A model generated the notes under the pieces. That model was not told the DNA's origin, did not search any database, and saw only the letters and a list, made by a program, of their open reading frames with translations. From Didymodactylos carnosus (Eukaryota; Rotifera; Eurotatoria; Philodinida; Philodinidae), in the NCBI GenBank assembly GCA_905250885.1, contig CAJNOQ010000667.1:1-43803 (forward strand): a DNA stretch of 43,803 bases, in the 5' to 3' direction. The first letter of the stretch is position 1. Each line of letters begins with the position of its first letter. Below are positions 33,153 to 43,803 of this stretch, in pieces. Position numbers and translations under genes: made by a program.

Positions 33153-33758
33153 CTCTTCGCCTCTTTCTAATCTTTTTAAATTTTCTCATATTCGAAGCTG
33201 CATCACTCTATCTCAAATTGACTTTTTTCCAATCTCATGTGTCTGAATGTTGTTGTATTCCTTTCTCTGTTCCTCTTTCTGCATTCGTTTGCAATCAATT
33301 GTTTTAAATGCTGTTTCTCTTTCTATTATTTCTTCTATTCAATGAGCTCTTGTTTTTTTTTGCATGATTTGAGGTGGAATAACATGCCTAAAGATATCGC
33401 TCTTGCCTACTAACGGAAACCAGGGACATTGAGCCGTGCCTTTAAGCTATTGCTCTATCAGAGGTTCGGTGTCTAATTTATTTTTATTTTATCCTAAAAT
33501 TGGCTGTTGTTGCGCTTTGTATGGTAGTTCATTTTCTCTTACTGTTATTGATTCTATAATGGCAGAAAGTTTTTTACTGCACATAAGAACTAGAATAATT
33601 TTCACGAACCGTTTGTCTTCTATTTATTATACCTTATACTCTCTCTCATCGATCTTTGTTCTTAAAAAGAAGCATTCTTCTACTAATACTACCAAGAATT
33701 TTTTTCTTTACATATTCCATTCTTTTCTTTGTACGTAGCTCGTCCATATTTTATAGAC

Positions 33759-34716
33759 GAGTAACACTGAAGAAATTGATAATACAGCTATAATTGAAAC
33801 AAACACCGATTCTAGTTCATGTAAACTGTATGCTGTTGATCGTGAATATTGGGTTGATCCATATATGAAGTATTTTACAATGAAACATGAACGTAAAACA
33901 CCTGAAATCAATATTGGCTATTATATTCGTGTAACGGCGATTCGTAAATTTATAGAAAAATTCATCTGACAAACAAATCAAATATCAAATAATTAATTTG
34001 GGTTGTGGCTATGACACACTGTACTTTAATCTCCGAGATAATTCAAATTTTCATGTTAAATATTATGTTGATATTGATTTTTATCAAATAGCCGAAGTAA
34101 AAACACGTCTTATACGGCGAACACCATAACTAATGGAAAAATTATGTATCAACAATCAAGAAGACATTGTATTGATTCTAGGTGGTTTACATACACTGTA
34201 TTACCTGTTGATTTACGTGAAATATCATCGCTAAGTAAACAATTGAAATTGATTGAACAAAGTCTTGATTATAATTTACCAACATTTTTTCTCAGCGAAT
34301 GCGTTCTCATCTACATGTCATTGGAAAATTCAACAAATTTATTATCTTATATTACACAAACGTTTTTCTCATGTTTTTTTCCTAATTTTGAACAAATAAA
34401 TATGTTTGATCGTTTTGGACAAATTATGTATGATAATTTAAAACAACGATGTTGTCATCTATTGGATATTCAAGCTTGTAAAACAAAACAAACACAATGC
34501 GAACGATTCTTAAATACAAACTTTCAACAAACACAATGTATTAGTCTAAATGATTATTATAAAGAACATGTAGATGTTAAGGAAAAACAACGTTTAGATA
34601 AAATTGATGGCGGATTAGATGAGAAAGAATTATTAGTATAATTATTAGAACATTATTGTTTCTGTTGGGTATATAACGATCAACTAAATATTGACTTAGA
34701 CCAAGTGACACTTTAG
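33759..34716 (+). pseudogene. LCMT1: Decayed leucine carboxyl methyltransferase 1 (LCMT1) copy
   Basis: LCMT1 methylates the C-terminal leucine of the PP2A catalytic subunit. The segments align with the family in order: LYAVDREYWVDPYMKYF, KTPEINIGYYIRV, the SAM-binding block INLGCGYDTLYF, then VLPVDLREISSL, FLSECVLIYMSLENS, NMFDRFGQIM and HYCFCW. The frame breaks at about 33960 (one extra base) and at about 34127, and an in-frame TAA stands at 34639, followed by LLEHYCFCW and the natural-looking end at 34714. The N-terminus before residue ~30 is missing, although TTTTATAG just before the first segment looks like a splice acceptor. No intron interrupts ~950 bases, unlike the neighbouring genes, so it may be a retrocopy; a poly-A tail is not seen. 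The longest intact piece is 34144-34641 (165 codons). Confidence 0.85.
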
Positions 34717-34874
34717 ATTGAGTCACATATTTTTATTCAACAGGTGAACGTATTCTAGAGAGTGATAGTTGGTCACCATGAAATATTCTCCTCTAAAAAG
34801 AAAAGGCTTAAGATAAGAATATATAAAGTTTACTTGATGTTAAGATTGTAAAATTTGGATCTTTATTGAGCGGA

Positions 34875-35011
34875 CCCAGTGAGGTACACATTCGTTCTAA
34901 GCGTGACACGCTTCGCGTTTCATTTTTAGGAACACGTTCGAATACGTTCTTCTGATAAAAATACGAAAAAAAATTGAAAAAACGTTCGAATGCAAAATTT
35001 GCCTCACTGGG
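34875..35011. repeat. Short inverted repeat, CCCAGTGAGG ends
   Basis: CCCAGTGAGGTACACATTCG at the left pairs with CGAATGCAAAATTTGCCTCA plus CTGGG at the right. The element is ~137 bases with a non-coding centre that includes short GAACG/CGTTC words. It is MITE-like; no clear target duplication. Confidence 0.65.
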
Positions 35012-35554
35012 AATATTTATCGCAGAATGAACTTTACTGTCAAATGAAATATATAAAGTTTTATAGTTGTTACTTTGTCGATTATTTTACTCATTTTTTT
35101 TCCTATACTCTCTGTTTGTAATCTTCTATTAATGTAGTTTTCATATTTGTTGAAAAAAATGTATTTTGTGTGGTATATGATAAACTACATATAGAGGATC
35201 TGTCTGTATTTTTTGTATAGGGTATGTTTCCGTGACTGTAACGTCATCTGAGACAATTTGTCCCCGAAATTTAGATACATCAGCAATGGAAACTACACCT
35301 GCATGTATTCTAGGAAAAGCAAAACCGTATGAAGCGGAAAAGTATGGTATTCATCGTTTTCGTCTTCGCAGACCAGCTTCATCTAGAAAAATAGCGTTTA
35401 AACAGTCTCACGTCCCATTAATAATCTGAAGCTATCACATCTATCTAGTGTTTGTCTGCATAAGAAAAAATAGAAGAAAAATAGAAGAACATAAAAAACA
35501 TTATATACTTATTTTTAATTCTTCATTTCAGATTAATAGCTAGAAGATTGAAAT
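35012..35554. other. Region upstream of HGS
   Basis: This should hold the HGS promoter. A 65-codon plus-strand open frame at 35232-35429 (ending FKQSHVPLII) has fairly balanced composition, and an acceptor-like TATAG lies just before it, but it matches nothing I know and has no visible partner exon. I leave it unassigned. Confidence 0.35.
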
Positions 35555-38500
35555 ATGGGTCTTTTTACTCCAACGAGCATGAAAATATTCGATAAACTAT
35601 TAGGTAATACATTTTCAAGTGCTTTGGACATTTCATTGTTAAAACTATACGTTGCACAAAGTTTGTGAAATAAATCAGATTCCTCACTAAGACAGACGAT
35701 AACAATGTAAAATATCTTATTCAACATAATCATGTTTCTATATCCTGAGACTATTCCAACTTGGTCGAACACTAATATAATCTTAATTAGATAAGAAACG
35801 AGGATTGGTGTTAAGATAAACATGTTTATTTCTGTTTAGATAAAACAACAAGCCCATTGCTATTAGAACCTGACTGGGAATCCGTTTTACAATTGTGTGA
35901 CATTATCAAATCTAGCGAAGTAACGTAAGTAAAAACAATATGAGAAAGGAAGAGTATCTCTTCAAAAAGAGGAAATTTTTCTGTTCGTTTCAGACCAAAA
36001 TATGCTGTACAAGCAATCAAGAGGAAGTTTGGCACCGACAATGCACATGTTACATTGAGAGCGTTACAAGTAATAAAAAACAACAATTTTTTGACATAGC
36101 TCGTACAGTATAGTATAACAAATAAATTTTTGTTCATTCTAGTGTTTGGAATCAGTTGCAAAAAATTGTGGTTCACGTATTCATCAAGAGTGTGCTAATC
36201 GCGATTTTGTTGAGGCATTAAGAGAATTGGCAAAAGTAAATAAAATAACTATTTGTTGTATTCTTTCAGAGCGAAAGACAAAACTTGGTCTTTTTCTCCA
36301 GGATGGCGAGTAAACGCTATGTTAAAATTGTTATTGTTTTCTTTTAGAATGGTCCAGAATTAGTACGAGATAAAGTGTGTGAATTGATTCAATGTTGGTC
36401 ACATGGACTTGGTTAGAAACACTAAAATTATATGGAAAATCTTCGAATTATATCCAATGAGTTTCATTTTAGGTCAACAATATAAAATATTTACTGATAC
36501 TTACAATTTGATGAAATTAGAAAGTTATCGTTTTCCAATGTTAAAAGAATCAGAAGCGTTTTTTGAAAGTGAAGTAGCACCCGAATGGAAAGAATCGAAT
36601 CAATGTTTTCGTTGTCGTGAGAAATTTACAACCTTTAATCGAAAAGTAATTCTTGTGAAAAGATAAATTGAACGTTATAAACTGTTTATTTTTTTCTTCT
36701 ATCTTTTAAAAAAGCATCATTGTCGGCATTGTGGAGAGATATTTTGCCACACATGTATGTGTCAACTTTTATTCAGTTAATCAGAAGCTACGTATAGATG
36801 TCTTTCGTCTAGGTTCATCTAAACAATGTGCGATACCAAAATATGGAATGGACAAAAATGTACGTGTTTGTGTGGCTTGTTACGACAAATTGATGGGGTA
36901 AGAAATTTATCGAAAATCTTTCTTTATTGTTATTGGAGAGTCTGAGTTGATGTTTTCCTTGATCTTCTTTTCCGGTCAAATTTTCTTCTATTTCTTTCGA
37001 TGTTAAAGAGTATGCTAACGTCTCTTAAAAATTTTAATATATATATTTCTTTTTTCAACAGCACCACAACACCTGGTGAGTTTGGAATAACTCAAACAAA
37101 TCCAACTGCCAAACCACTTGTTTCATCATCAACAACATCAACATTTAAACCATTAACTTCAGCCACTTCAGCGCCTGCATCCACATCGCAGGTATTTGAA
37201 TTTTTGAGCAAACAATTCTGATCTTTTATTTTTTATTGTAAATTTTGGTTTTATTATTAGACAAAAACTCAGGCCGAGTTGGATGAAGAAGAAGCATTTC
37301 AATTAGCTTTAGCTATATCACAAAGTGAAGCGGATGAAAAAGAACGACAAAAAAAAATGTTAACACAAAAATATGCATTATCAAGTATAATGATGAATAA
37401 CAATACAAATAATACGAATAATACAAATAATACATCATCATCTAGGCCATTAACGTCCACAATTTCGACACCTGCTGCACAAGTAAGAAAATTTTGAATT
37501 TTTCAGTGTGAGACTCTGTCCTACGATACATGCACCATTGATGGTTTTTCTTATTTTAGTATGAGCCAAATGAAGTAGACCAGTTTGCCGGTGGTGAATT
37601 ATCAAAATATTTAGAACGCTCTTATTGGGAACAAAAACAACAAACGAACACCCCACTGGCATCAAATACAACTGTTGTTGATAATCAATCTGTGTCATCA
37701 ACAGTAACAGTTCCAGTAACAAAAACTATTGCATCTTCTGATGGATTTCAAAATGGACATGATGAAGCAGCAACAAATCTATCCGTAAGACTAGCAGTTT
37801 AAAAAGGTTTGTGCGACACTACTTATATTTTTTTGTTCACTTATAGGATCCAGTTGATCATCTTGTTAGCAACAAGGAAATCGATGCTTTTGTTAATTTA
37901 GTCACGGTAAGGAAACAAAAAAATTCGTTTATACAAATAATATTGACGTATGTCTTATTTTTAGGAGCATATCAATAACTTCAAATTTCGTATGCTAAGT
38001 AATCAACAACGTAGTAGAAATATATCAAATGATACAGCAGTTCAATCGGTGTTTCTTATATTACAACATTTTCATCCCGAAATGAGTCGTTTCATGCAAT
38101 TATTGGAGAATAAACGAGGTACGAGAGGACTTAATAATAGAAGGTTCAAAAACAACAAAACCTAAATCGGTTACTTTTCAAAGTGGGAAAAAGTGCCATT
38201 AAATCATGATCGTTGTTAACAGTTTCAGAATACAACTTAGAACCTTTTTTCTGATGTATTTCTATGATTTAATCGTAAAAATATTTTTATTTTAGGTTAT
38301 TACGAACATTTACAAGATAAATTAAGCCAATTAAAAGATGCTCGTGAAGCCTTAAATGCTTTACGTTCCGAACATTATGAACGAAAACAACGTGAAGCAA
38401 TGGAACGTGAACGTCAACGACAAATTCAATTAGCACAAAAATTAGATATAATGAGACAAAAAAAACAAGTGTGTACACGTTTTAGATGAACAAATAAGTG

Positions 38501-39326
38501 TCAACATACATACAACTATTTTTATATTTTCAGGAATATCTTGAATATCAACGACAATTACATTTACAACGTTTGGCTGAACAAGAACGGGAAATGCAAA
38601 CGCGTTTAGAACAACAACGACAATTGGCACTAGCACGAGAACAAATGTCACAAAATCCACGTTTGATTGCATCTCCTCAAGTGCGTAAAGATTCTATTCT
38701 AAATATGTAAGAAAATCGTTTCATTTATGAACACATTATTTTCATAGATGTTAATGACACCGTATGAATATGGGGAACAACATTTACCATATGGTATACA
38801 AGCACATCAGCAATTCAGTAACTATCATAATTCTATGCCAATGCCAATGTATGATCCAAATATACCGCCTCAAACACAATTTCCAAATTATTCCTTGTCT
38901 CATTTACCATCAACGGTACAATATGCAGGACAATTACCACCACAACAAAATAAAACTGACATACAACAACCACAACAAATAACAAATCCTTATATAGCTT
39001 CAATTGGCGGTACGTTTTATCTGTTCTCTTTTGAAGAGACACTGTTTGTTATTATTCTCGATATTCTTCATATCTTTTGAATATCTGTAAATCGTCTTTA
39101 TCTATGTTTAGATAATTACAATGTTCTTCCCGCAATGGTACCTTCAAACTCCATGCATGCTCCATCTGCACAAACAGCTTCACCATCACAATTTCATCAT
39201 TCTCATCAAATGAATGGTAATCAGCAACAACAATTATCTCAACCACCACTGACATTTGATCCTAACATTCAAACAGCAGTGAACAAAATGTTACCCCCTG
39301 AGCCAACATTAATATCATTTGATTAA
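35555..39326 (+). CDS. HGS: Hrs/HGS, ESCRT-0 subunit
   Basis: Seventeen exons: 35555-35603, 35840-35924, 35994-36069, 36143-36235, 36348-36411, 36473-36645, 36715-36754, 36813-36897, 37062-37191, 37261-37482, 37560-37784, 37847-37906, 37965-38118, 38296-38468, 38534-38680, 38748-39009, 39112-39326. All phases agree; 750 residues (human 777). Order: VHS domain (about 1-140, EPDWESVLQLCDII); FYVE zinc finger (about 164-222, RKHHCRHCGEIFC then VRVCVACY, which binds PI3P on endosomes); ubiquitin-interacting motif DEEEAFQLALAISQSEADEK (about 268-287); core coiled coil that pairs with STAM (RQRQIQLAQKLDIMRQKKQ); Gln/Pro-rich tail; and a terminal clathrin box, LISFD. An Asn/Thr repeat near 37400 comes from a short tandem repeat. 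I find no P(S/T)AP motif, which in mammals recruits TSG101. Family role: sorting ubiquitinated cargo on early endosomes. Confidence 0.97.
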
Positions 39327-40717
39327 GATTGCTCTATATCTATTGTTATTTTTGTCATCTCGGTTATATTATCTGCCTGTTTCTTGTCTGTAATTGTGCA
39401 ATCATTTTCTCTATTAGTCTTTTTGTAATTTTTTCTTTTTTTTTTTGTTCTTTATCAGTTTTTAATAAGCCACGTTCAATTTCTTTCGCCTGCCTATATA
39501 TATATATATATATTATTTTTGTTTGTTATCTATTTAAAGTTGGATCAAATAATTGAGAAGTTTTTTTATGTATCACAAACTTATCAGTCAAAACATTTTT
39601 ACTAATGTACTAATGTACTCCATTTTCTTTAAAACCTATGTTCATATCGCTATGATTTTTAATTTAATAAACATTTCATATTACATGTACAGATGGCTCT
39701 CGAATCATGAGTTTTTAGAACAATAAAATTTGAGTTATTTCTAATTTATATTTATATATTTCAATTCTAACTGTAACACACCATTGTATTAATAGTGGAA
39801 TCGATCAAAAACATTTTTTAAATCTGTTGAATTGATTTAAATACATGACCATAGGAATTATGATGCACGAGTTCCAGACAAAATCGATGTTTTTTAATCT
39901 GATTCTCGTACCGTATCTAAACTATCTTTATCATTCAAACGTCGTTAAAACTTTACTGTGTACTTGCAACATTTCGCACTCTTCAGATATTCTGTCCACC
40001 CCAGCAATGATACTCAGATATTATTTTTTTTTGAATTATTGAGAAATATGTTGACTATATTATTATTAAATTTTTGTTCGGTTTTGATGATATATTATTA
40101 GTAATTATTTGTTGTATACTTTAATGATTATCATCAATTTAATCATGTTCCAAGATTACAAAAATTATGATCTTTTGCCTTGTTTCGTACATACGTTTTT
40201 CTCTTCATAATTTATAAAAATGTCATTTTTATTAGACATACAGATGTTTATGTGTGTGTGTGTACATGGTGTTACTTCATTCAATATGTATGGTAGGGAA
40301 ATGACTAATAGAAAAACGATCTTTTTGTTTCGTTCTATTTTGCCCCTTTTCTCTCTTCTTTTAGTCAATAGAACAGCCTTTTTGTAAACGCAAGCCAAGA
40401 GAGATTGATTTGGCGGACGAATATATATGATATGATTATAGAACGATTAAATTGAACATAGTTTAACAAAAAAATTGTCTTTTTCTTTCTTGTATTCTAT
40501 CAATTATCTTACACTCATTTTACGTTCTGAAAAAAATATCGATCTTCATTCACGTCTAAATATCATCGACAATTATCATTTTTTTTTTTTATACAGAATA
40601 ACGTTTTGTGTTCTGCACTAGACTAAGGACATATTTTCTGCATTCTATTGTCTTTATTTAATCGGCTATTGCACAAACTATTACTATTGTTTTTAACAAT
40701 ATTATTTGACGAAAATA
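39327..40717. other. HGS 3' UTR and upstream region of the small gene
   Basis: No gene is seen. Contents are a (TA)n tract at about 39495-39513, a short (TG)n tract at about 40251-40263, T-rich runs, and a candidate poly-A signal (listed separately). The 300 bases before 40718 presumably carry the promoter of the small gene. Confidence 0.45.
39666..39671 (+). promoter_or_regulatory. Candidate HGS polyadenylation signal AATAAA
   Basis: AATAAA occurs 340 bases after the HGS stop codon, in sequence with no other feature. A further AATAAA at about 39722 is an alternative. Confidence 0.4.
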
Positions 40718-40980
40718 ATGTCTACAACTCGTGAACAACAACAATACGATGATCAATCATCTCAGCGAAATATTCAACAACCATTGGATAGACATTTATC
40801 TCAAGCTAAAAATGAACATAGCAATGGTACAAATGTAAATGCTGGTATTGATTCAACATGTCACGGGTAAGTAGAAAAATATAGTTCATATTGTATCTAG
40901 AGCTTCATAAATGTTACTTCGTTTTTAGTAATAAAGCTGTGGAACAGTCACATCAAAATAGTGAACAAAAAAACGTTTAA
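40718..40980 (+). CDS. Small hydrophilic protein, unknown
   Basis: Two exons, 40718-40866 and 40929-40980, are joined by a 62-base GT-AG intron with consensus ends (GTAAGTAG to TTTTTAG) and consistent phase. The product is 66 residues: it starts MSTTREQQQYDDQSSQRN, is rich in Gln, Asn, Ser, His and charged residues, has one Cys and no hydrophobic stretch, and ends EQKNV. It should be intrinsically disordered. I do not recognise it. The intron matches the length and signals of others here, and an AATAAA lies 216 bases past the stop, which favours a real gene. The composition resembles hydrophilin-like stress proteins, but that is only an impression. Confidence 0.6.
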
Positions 40981-42713
40981 GAATAATACTATTAATTAAC
41001 GACTATGAGATAGATATATAGAATTTCATCTGTGAATGAATCTCACCGTCGTTTTGTATCCACATCAGTGCAATTACTGAATGAAGACAAACGATTATTA
41101 CCTATTGGTGTTTCTGTTATAAAAATAATTTTCGACTGTCTATTTTTTTTCTTTATTTGTTTCAAATGTTAAAAATATTTGAATGTGTTCAATGAAATAA
41201 AAATTGATCGAATGAATATTTTAACAGTTAATCACGGTGCAGACGTTCAATTTTACTTACGATCTTTCCATTGTACTTAGAGAAATAATATAATGGATTT
41301 GGAATCCTACATATGGTTTGATTAAGCATACTAGGATAATACCAAATTCTGCCTCCATTTTGCTTATACTAGAATGAGAAGCCTAAATTGAAGAAGTAAA
41401 TGGACTAGTTCATCAATACGTACCAAGGATGTTTTCTCCTTTATTCGTACCGTACATATATATGTCGGAAAAAATATAGAAACAAAAAAAGAAACAAATC
41501 ATTTTTGTATTACGTATTATATATCAGTATTCATGACCTACACTACTCAATCGGTATTAGAACTTCTCACTCATAATTTTAGAGCGGATAGGAGCAACAA
41601 ATGTTTTGACCGGAGAGTGCATGCGTGCGTTGTTATTCATATTTCTTTAAAGCCTTAAAAATTATTACAAGAAATTTACGTTTTCTAGATGTCATATCTC
41701 GGTCTAGGAAGTGAATCAAGTACTCATATTTGTAGCAGAAGCGGTCGAGATCGAACAGCGTTTGTACTCAAAACCATGTACGGATTCGACTCTCATACAT
41801 ATGCGAGTACATATTTGCAAAATAAAGGATGTATTAATAGTTTTTGGACTTTTTGCCTAACTTTTTCTGTGAAAAAACATCGTTTACTAGGGTGGCAGGC
41901 CATCCAAAAGTTGAGATAAATTGAAAATGAAGCATTCTTAAGATTAAGCTTTCACATCCGAAGGCATTTGTATTACAACTCCTATAGTTAGTCGTATGCT
42001 ATACATCTTGGGCTACTTCCATTTTTTAGCATATTCATAGAGAGCCTATTGGGAACAGTGGGGTGTCCCAAAAATGATGGAATGAATATTGTAAGATATA
42101 ATCTTACCATATGTCAAATGAAATTTTAGAAGAAAGGATATAACAATAGATATGGATGGTACTTTTAACTGTTAAAGCAAGCATTTTCCAGTTAAATAAA
42201 TTGGGGAAGCTTCTATGATATGTTGCCCTTATCTACGCCGCTAAAATTTTGAGTGAGAAACTCGGATATCGATTGAGCGGTGTAAGTCATGGTTTTCGTG
42301 CAATGCCGTGTAAATATTGTTTTTATTCGGTCTTTCCTCTTCTTAAACTCTCTGTGTTAATTAACGGTTCTTTAAATATAAAACTGAGATTTTACTTTTA
42401 AAAATGCAAACTGTCATGCAATCGTGGTTGAGCAAATTAACCTTTTGACGAAACAACGCAAGTGGTGACCTTATTTAGGTGTTATTTTACATTTATTGGG
42501 ACAATTATTTTGCTTTTCTTCATAATTTTTGAATGGTCCTTTAGTGGTGCGTGCTCACTTCTTTCCTCTTTTCTGTCCACATCGACTCGATAAATTCACG
42601 TTGCAAGGAAAAAAACGTCAATACCGATTATTTCACAATTCATAAAACAAAACGCCGTTTTCTGAAAACAAGAATATTTTCATCATTCACAAGTTGTCCA
42701 TTATTGATTAACG
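40981..42713. other. Spacer between the small gene and H2B
   Basis: No gene is recognised in 1.7 kb. A 76-codon open frame at 41689-41919 (starting MSYLGLGSESSTHICSRSGR) has no motif or splice partner that I can see. The word GGGGTGTCCCAAAAATGATG near 42060 resembles ends of some mariner-type elements, but no matching second end was found. The H2B promoter should lie before 42714; no TATA box is obvious. Confidence 0.35.
41196..41201 (+). promoter_or_regulatory. Candidate polyadenylation signal AATAAA
   Basis: The hexamer lies 216 bases after the stop of the small two-exon gene and would give it a short 3' UTR. Confidence 0.35.
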
Positions 42714-43182
42714 ATGCCTCCAAAATCTCAAGCAATACGCGTGAAAGGTTCGAAAAAGACGGTTAAAAGTATAGGTGCTCCCAAAACTGATAAGAAGGTG
42801 AAGCGTCGACGAAAGGAATCGTACTCAATTTATATTTACAAAGTGTTAAAACAAGTATAGCATTACTAAACTTCATATGAGAACATAGTCTTTTCAGTTT
42901 TGTATTTTTTTAAAGGTTCATCCCGATACCGGTATATCGTCGAAGGCAATGAGTATAATGAATTCATTTGTTAATGATATATTTGAACGTATTGCAGCTG
43001 AATCATCTCGTGTATTACATTACAATAAACGATCGACAATATCTGCACGTGAAATTCAAACAGCTGTTCGTCTTCTTCTTCCTGGAGAACTGGCAAAGCA
43101 TTCTATAGCTAAAGGAACAGGAGCTATACGGTTTTTGCAGTACAGACCACCGTTTCCTAATATTTACAGTCAAACGAGTTGA
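42714..43182 (+). CDS. Histone H2B, intron-containing, divergent C-terminus
   Basis: Two exons, 42714-42854 and 42916-43182, with a 61-base GT-AG intron; 135 residues (typical animal H2B about 123-126). After a Lys-rich N-terminal tail ([18 protein letters not shown]) the histone fold is near-canonical: [14 protein letters not shown], then [20 protein letters not shown], then [20 protein letters not shown] and GELAKH. The intron falls exactly between LKQ and VHPDTG. After GTGAI the sequence departs from the canonical end (AVTKYTSSK): about 17 unrelated residues ([17 protein letters not shown]) follow. The C-terminal helix is therefore altered or truncated. Replication-dependent animal H2B genes normally lack introns and end in a histone stem-loop; neither holds here, so it is a replacement-type gene or a damaged copy. 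No other histone gene is nearby. Confidence 0.92.
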
Positions 43183-43195
43183 AAGTACGGCTTCT

Positions 43196-43221
43196 CCAAA
43201 CGTAACGGCGTTACGTTTTGG
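43196..43221. repeat. Near-perfect hairpin just after H2B
   Basis: CCAAACGTAACG is followed directly by GCGTTACGTTTTGG, giving a 12-13 base stem with almost no loop and one extra T. It starts 14 bases after the H2B stop. It does not match the metazoan histone stem-loop consensus (GGYYYTTYTNARRRCC) in stem or loop. It may be one end of a repeat. Confidence 0.6.
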
Positions 43222-43803
43222 ACGCACTAAAATGAAATTATCTCGGAAACTAAAATAGTTAAAAAGCTCATTTAAACGTCATTCAATGCAGCTCGTCGAC
43301 CCCCATTTATGGTATTAAAATAAAAATTTTTGGATGAAGTCTCAAATTTTGAGAACGGTTTTTGTAGATCGTAACGACGATACGAAAAAAGACCCTTTTT
43401 TTCGAGTGCTATCAACAAAAATGTGAATTCCGACAAAGGTACAGGCCATTATGAAAAGTTTTTAGCACAGAAATTCTAGAGCACAGAACGGGCTATCGGA
43501 TGGTAAAAAAAAGAATTTTTCCAACATCTTCAGCTAAGGCATATAATTATTCGTGCTACAGTCAACCGATATACGCAAGAATAAAGTCGCTACCTCGGGT
43601 TGGAAGGTCCAAAACTGTAAATTAAGTCGGCAAATGTACAAATTTTCTAAAGCGCTGAAGCCCAAAACCAAATACGCCATTTTGTAGAGAATTAAATTTG
43701 CTACGAAACCATATGTTTAGAAATTTATTTTTCGAAAACTTTCTCGGCTAAAAATAGAAAATCCGATTTTTGAAATGTTCAAAAACAGATTTTGAGACTC
43801 AAA
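43222..43803. other. Right end of window, no gene seen
   Basis: This is AT-rich non-coding sequence. The word ACGGTTTTTG-AG at 43355-43367 also occurs at 43128-43140, where the H2B reading leaves the canonical sequence. That hints that a repeat begins inside the H2B 3' end. Its ends cannot be defined within the window. Confidence 0.35.

Noticed and set aside
33436..33738. 100-codon plus-strand frame rich in Phe/Leu/Ser
   Set aside because: The composition reflects T-rich DNA. At most it is part of the dead LINE before the LCMT1 pseudogene.
41689..41919. 76-codon plus-strand frame
   Set aside because: No recognisable motif, no splice partner and no supporting context; probably chance.
42050..42080. 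Possible mariner-type end (GTGTCCCAAAAATGATGG)
   Set aside because: No inverted partner or transposase sequence was found within several kilobases.
43196..43221. Histone mRNA 3' stem-loop
   Set aside because: Position suits but the sequence does not fit the conserved six-base stem and four-base loop; it is a long palindrome with almost no loop.
1..43803. CRISPR arrays, operons, prophage or bacterial defence genes
   Set aside because: The spliced animal genes show this is nuclear eukaryotic DNA, and no regularly spaced repeats were seen.

Overview
The window is animal nuclear DNA. It is AT-rich, and its genes are cut by many short GT-AG introns (mostly about 55-70 bases). The conserved proteins are clearly metazoan: hnRNP K, DZIP1, Hrs/HGS, LCMT1, a CPSF1 piece and histone H2B. 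Compact introns, repeat-filled spacers and scraps of extra gene copies would suit a bdelloid rotifer-like animal. That placement is inference; nothing here names the species. All gene models were spliced by eye. Reading phase is consistent across every junction of the six intron-containing models given below.

Layout, left to right. (1) 1-2031: end of a broken RTE-clade (BovB-like) LINE, running straight into a 170-base CPSF1 coding scrap. (2) 4404-5997 (+): HNRNPK, nine exons. (3) 6.0-9.8 kb: spacer with two inverted repeats, a dispersed repeat and a stray copy of a coding exon from the next gene. (4) 9806-12942 (-): coiled-coil protein, eight exons. (5) 13388-19716 (-): WD40 protein, ten exons, with two introns swollen by repeats. 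(6) 20998-30908 (-): DZIP1, eighteen exons, with a hAT-type MITE and a large fold-back element in its introns. (7) 31-35 kb: repeats, a LINE reverse-transcriptase remnant and a decayed intronless LCMT1 copy. (8) 35555-39326 (+): HGS, seventeen exons. (9) 40718-40980 (+): a tiny hydrophilic two-exon gene. (10) 42714-43182 (+): histone H2B with an intron and an odd C-terminus.

The three minus-strand genes in the middle lie in tandem. DZIP1 is a ciliary transition-zone protein. The WD40 and coiled-coil proteins look like ciliary types, so this may be a loose ciliary neighbourhood, but only DZIP1 is firmly identified. HNRNPK, HGS and H2B are housekeeping genes with no evident link to each other. 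I found no CRISPR array, operon, tRNA or rRNA, and no clear new enzymatic system. The unusual material is the repeat structure, the gene scraps and the altered H2B tail.
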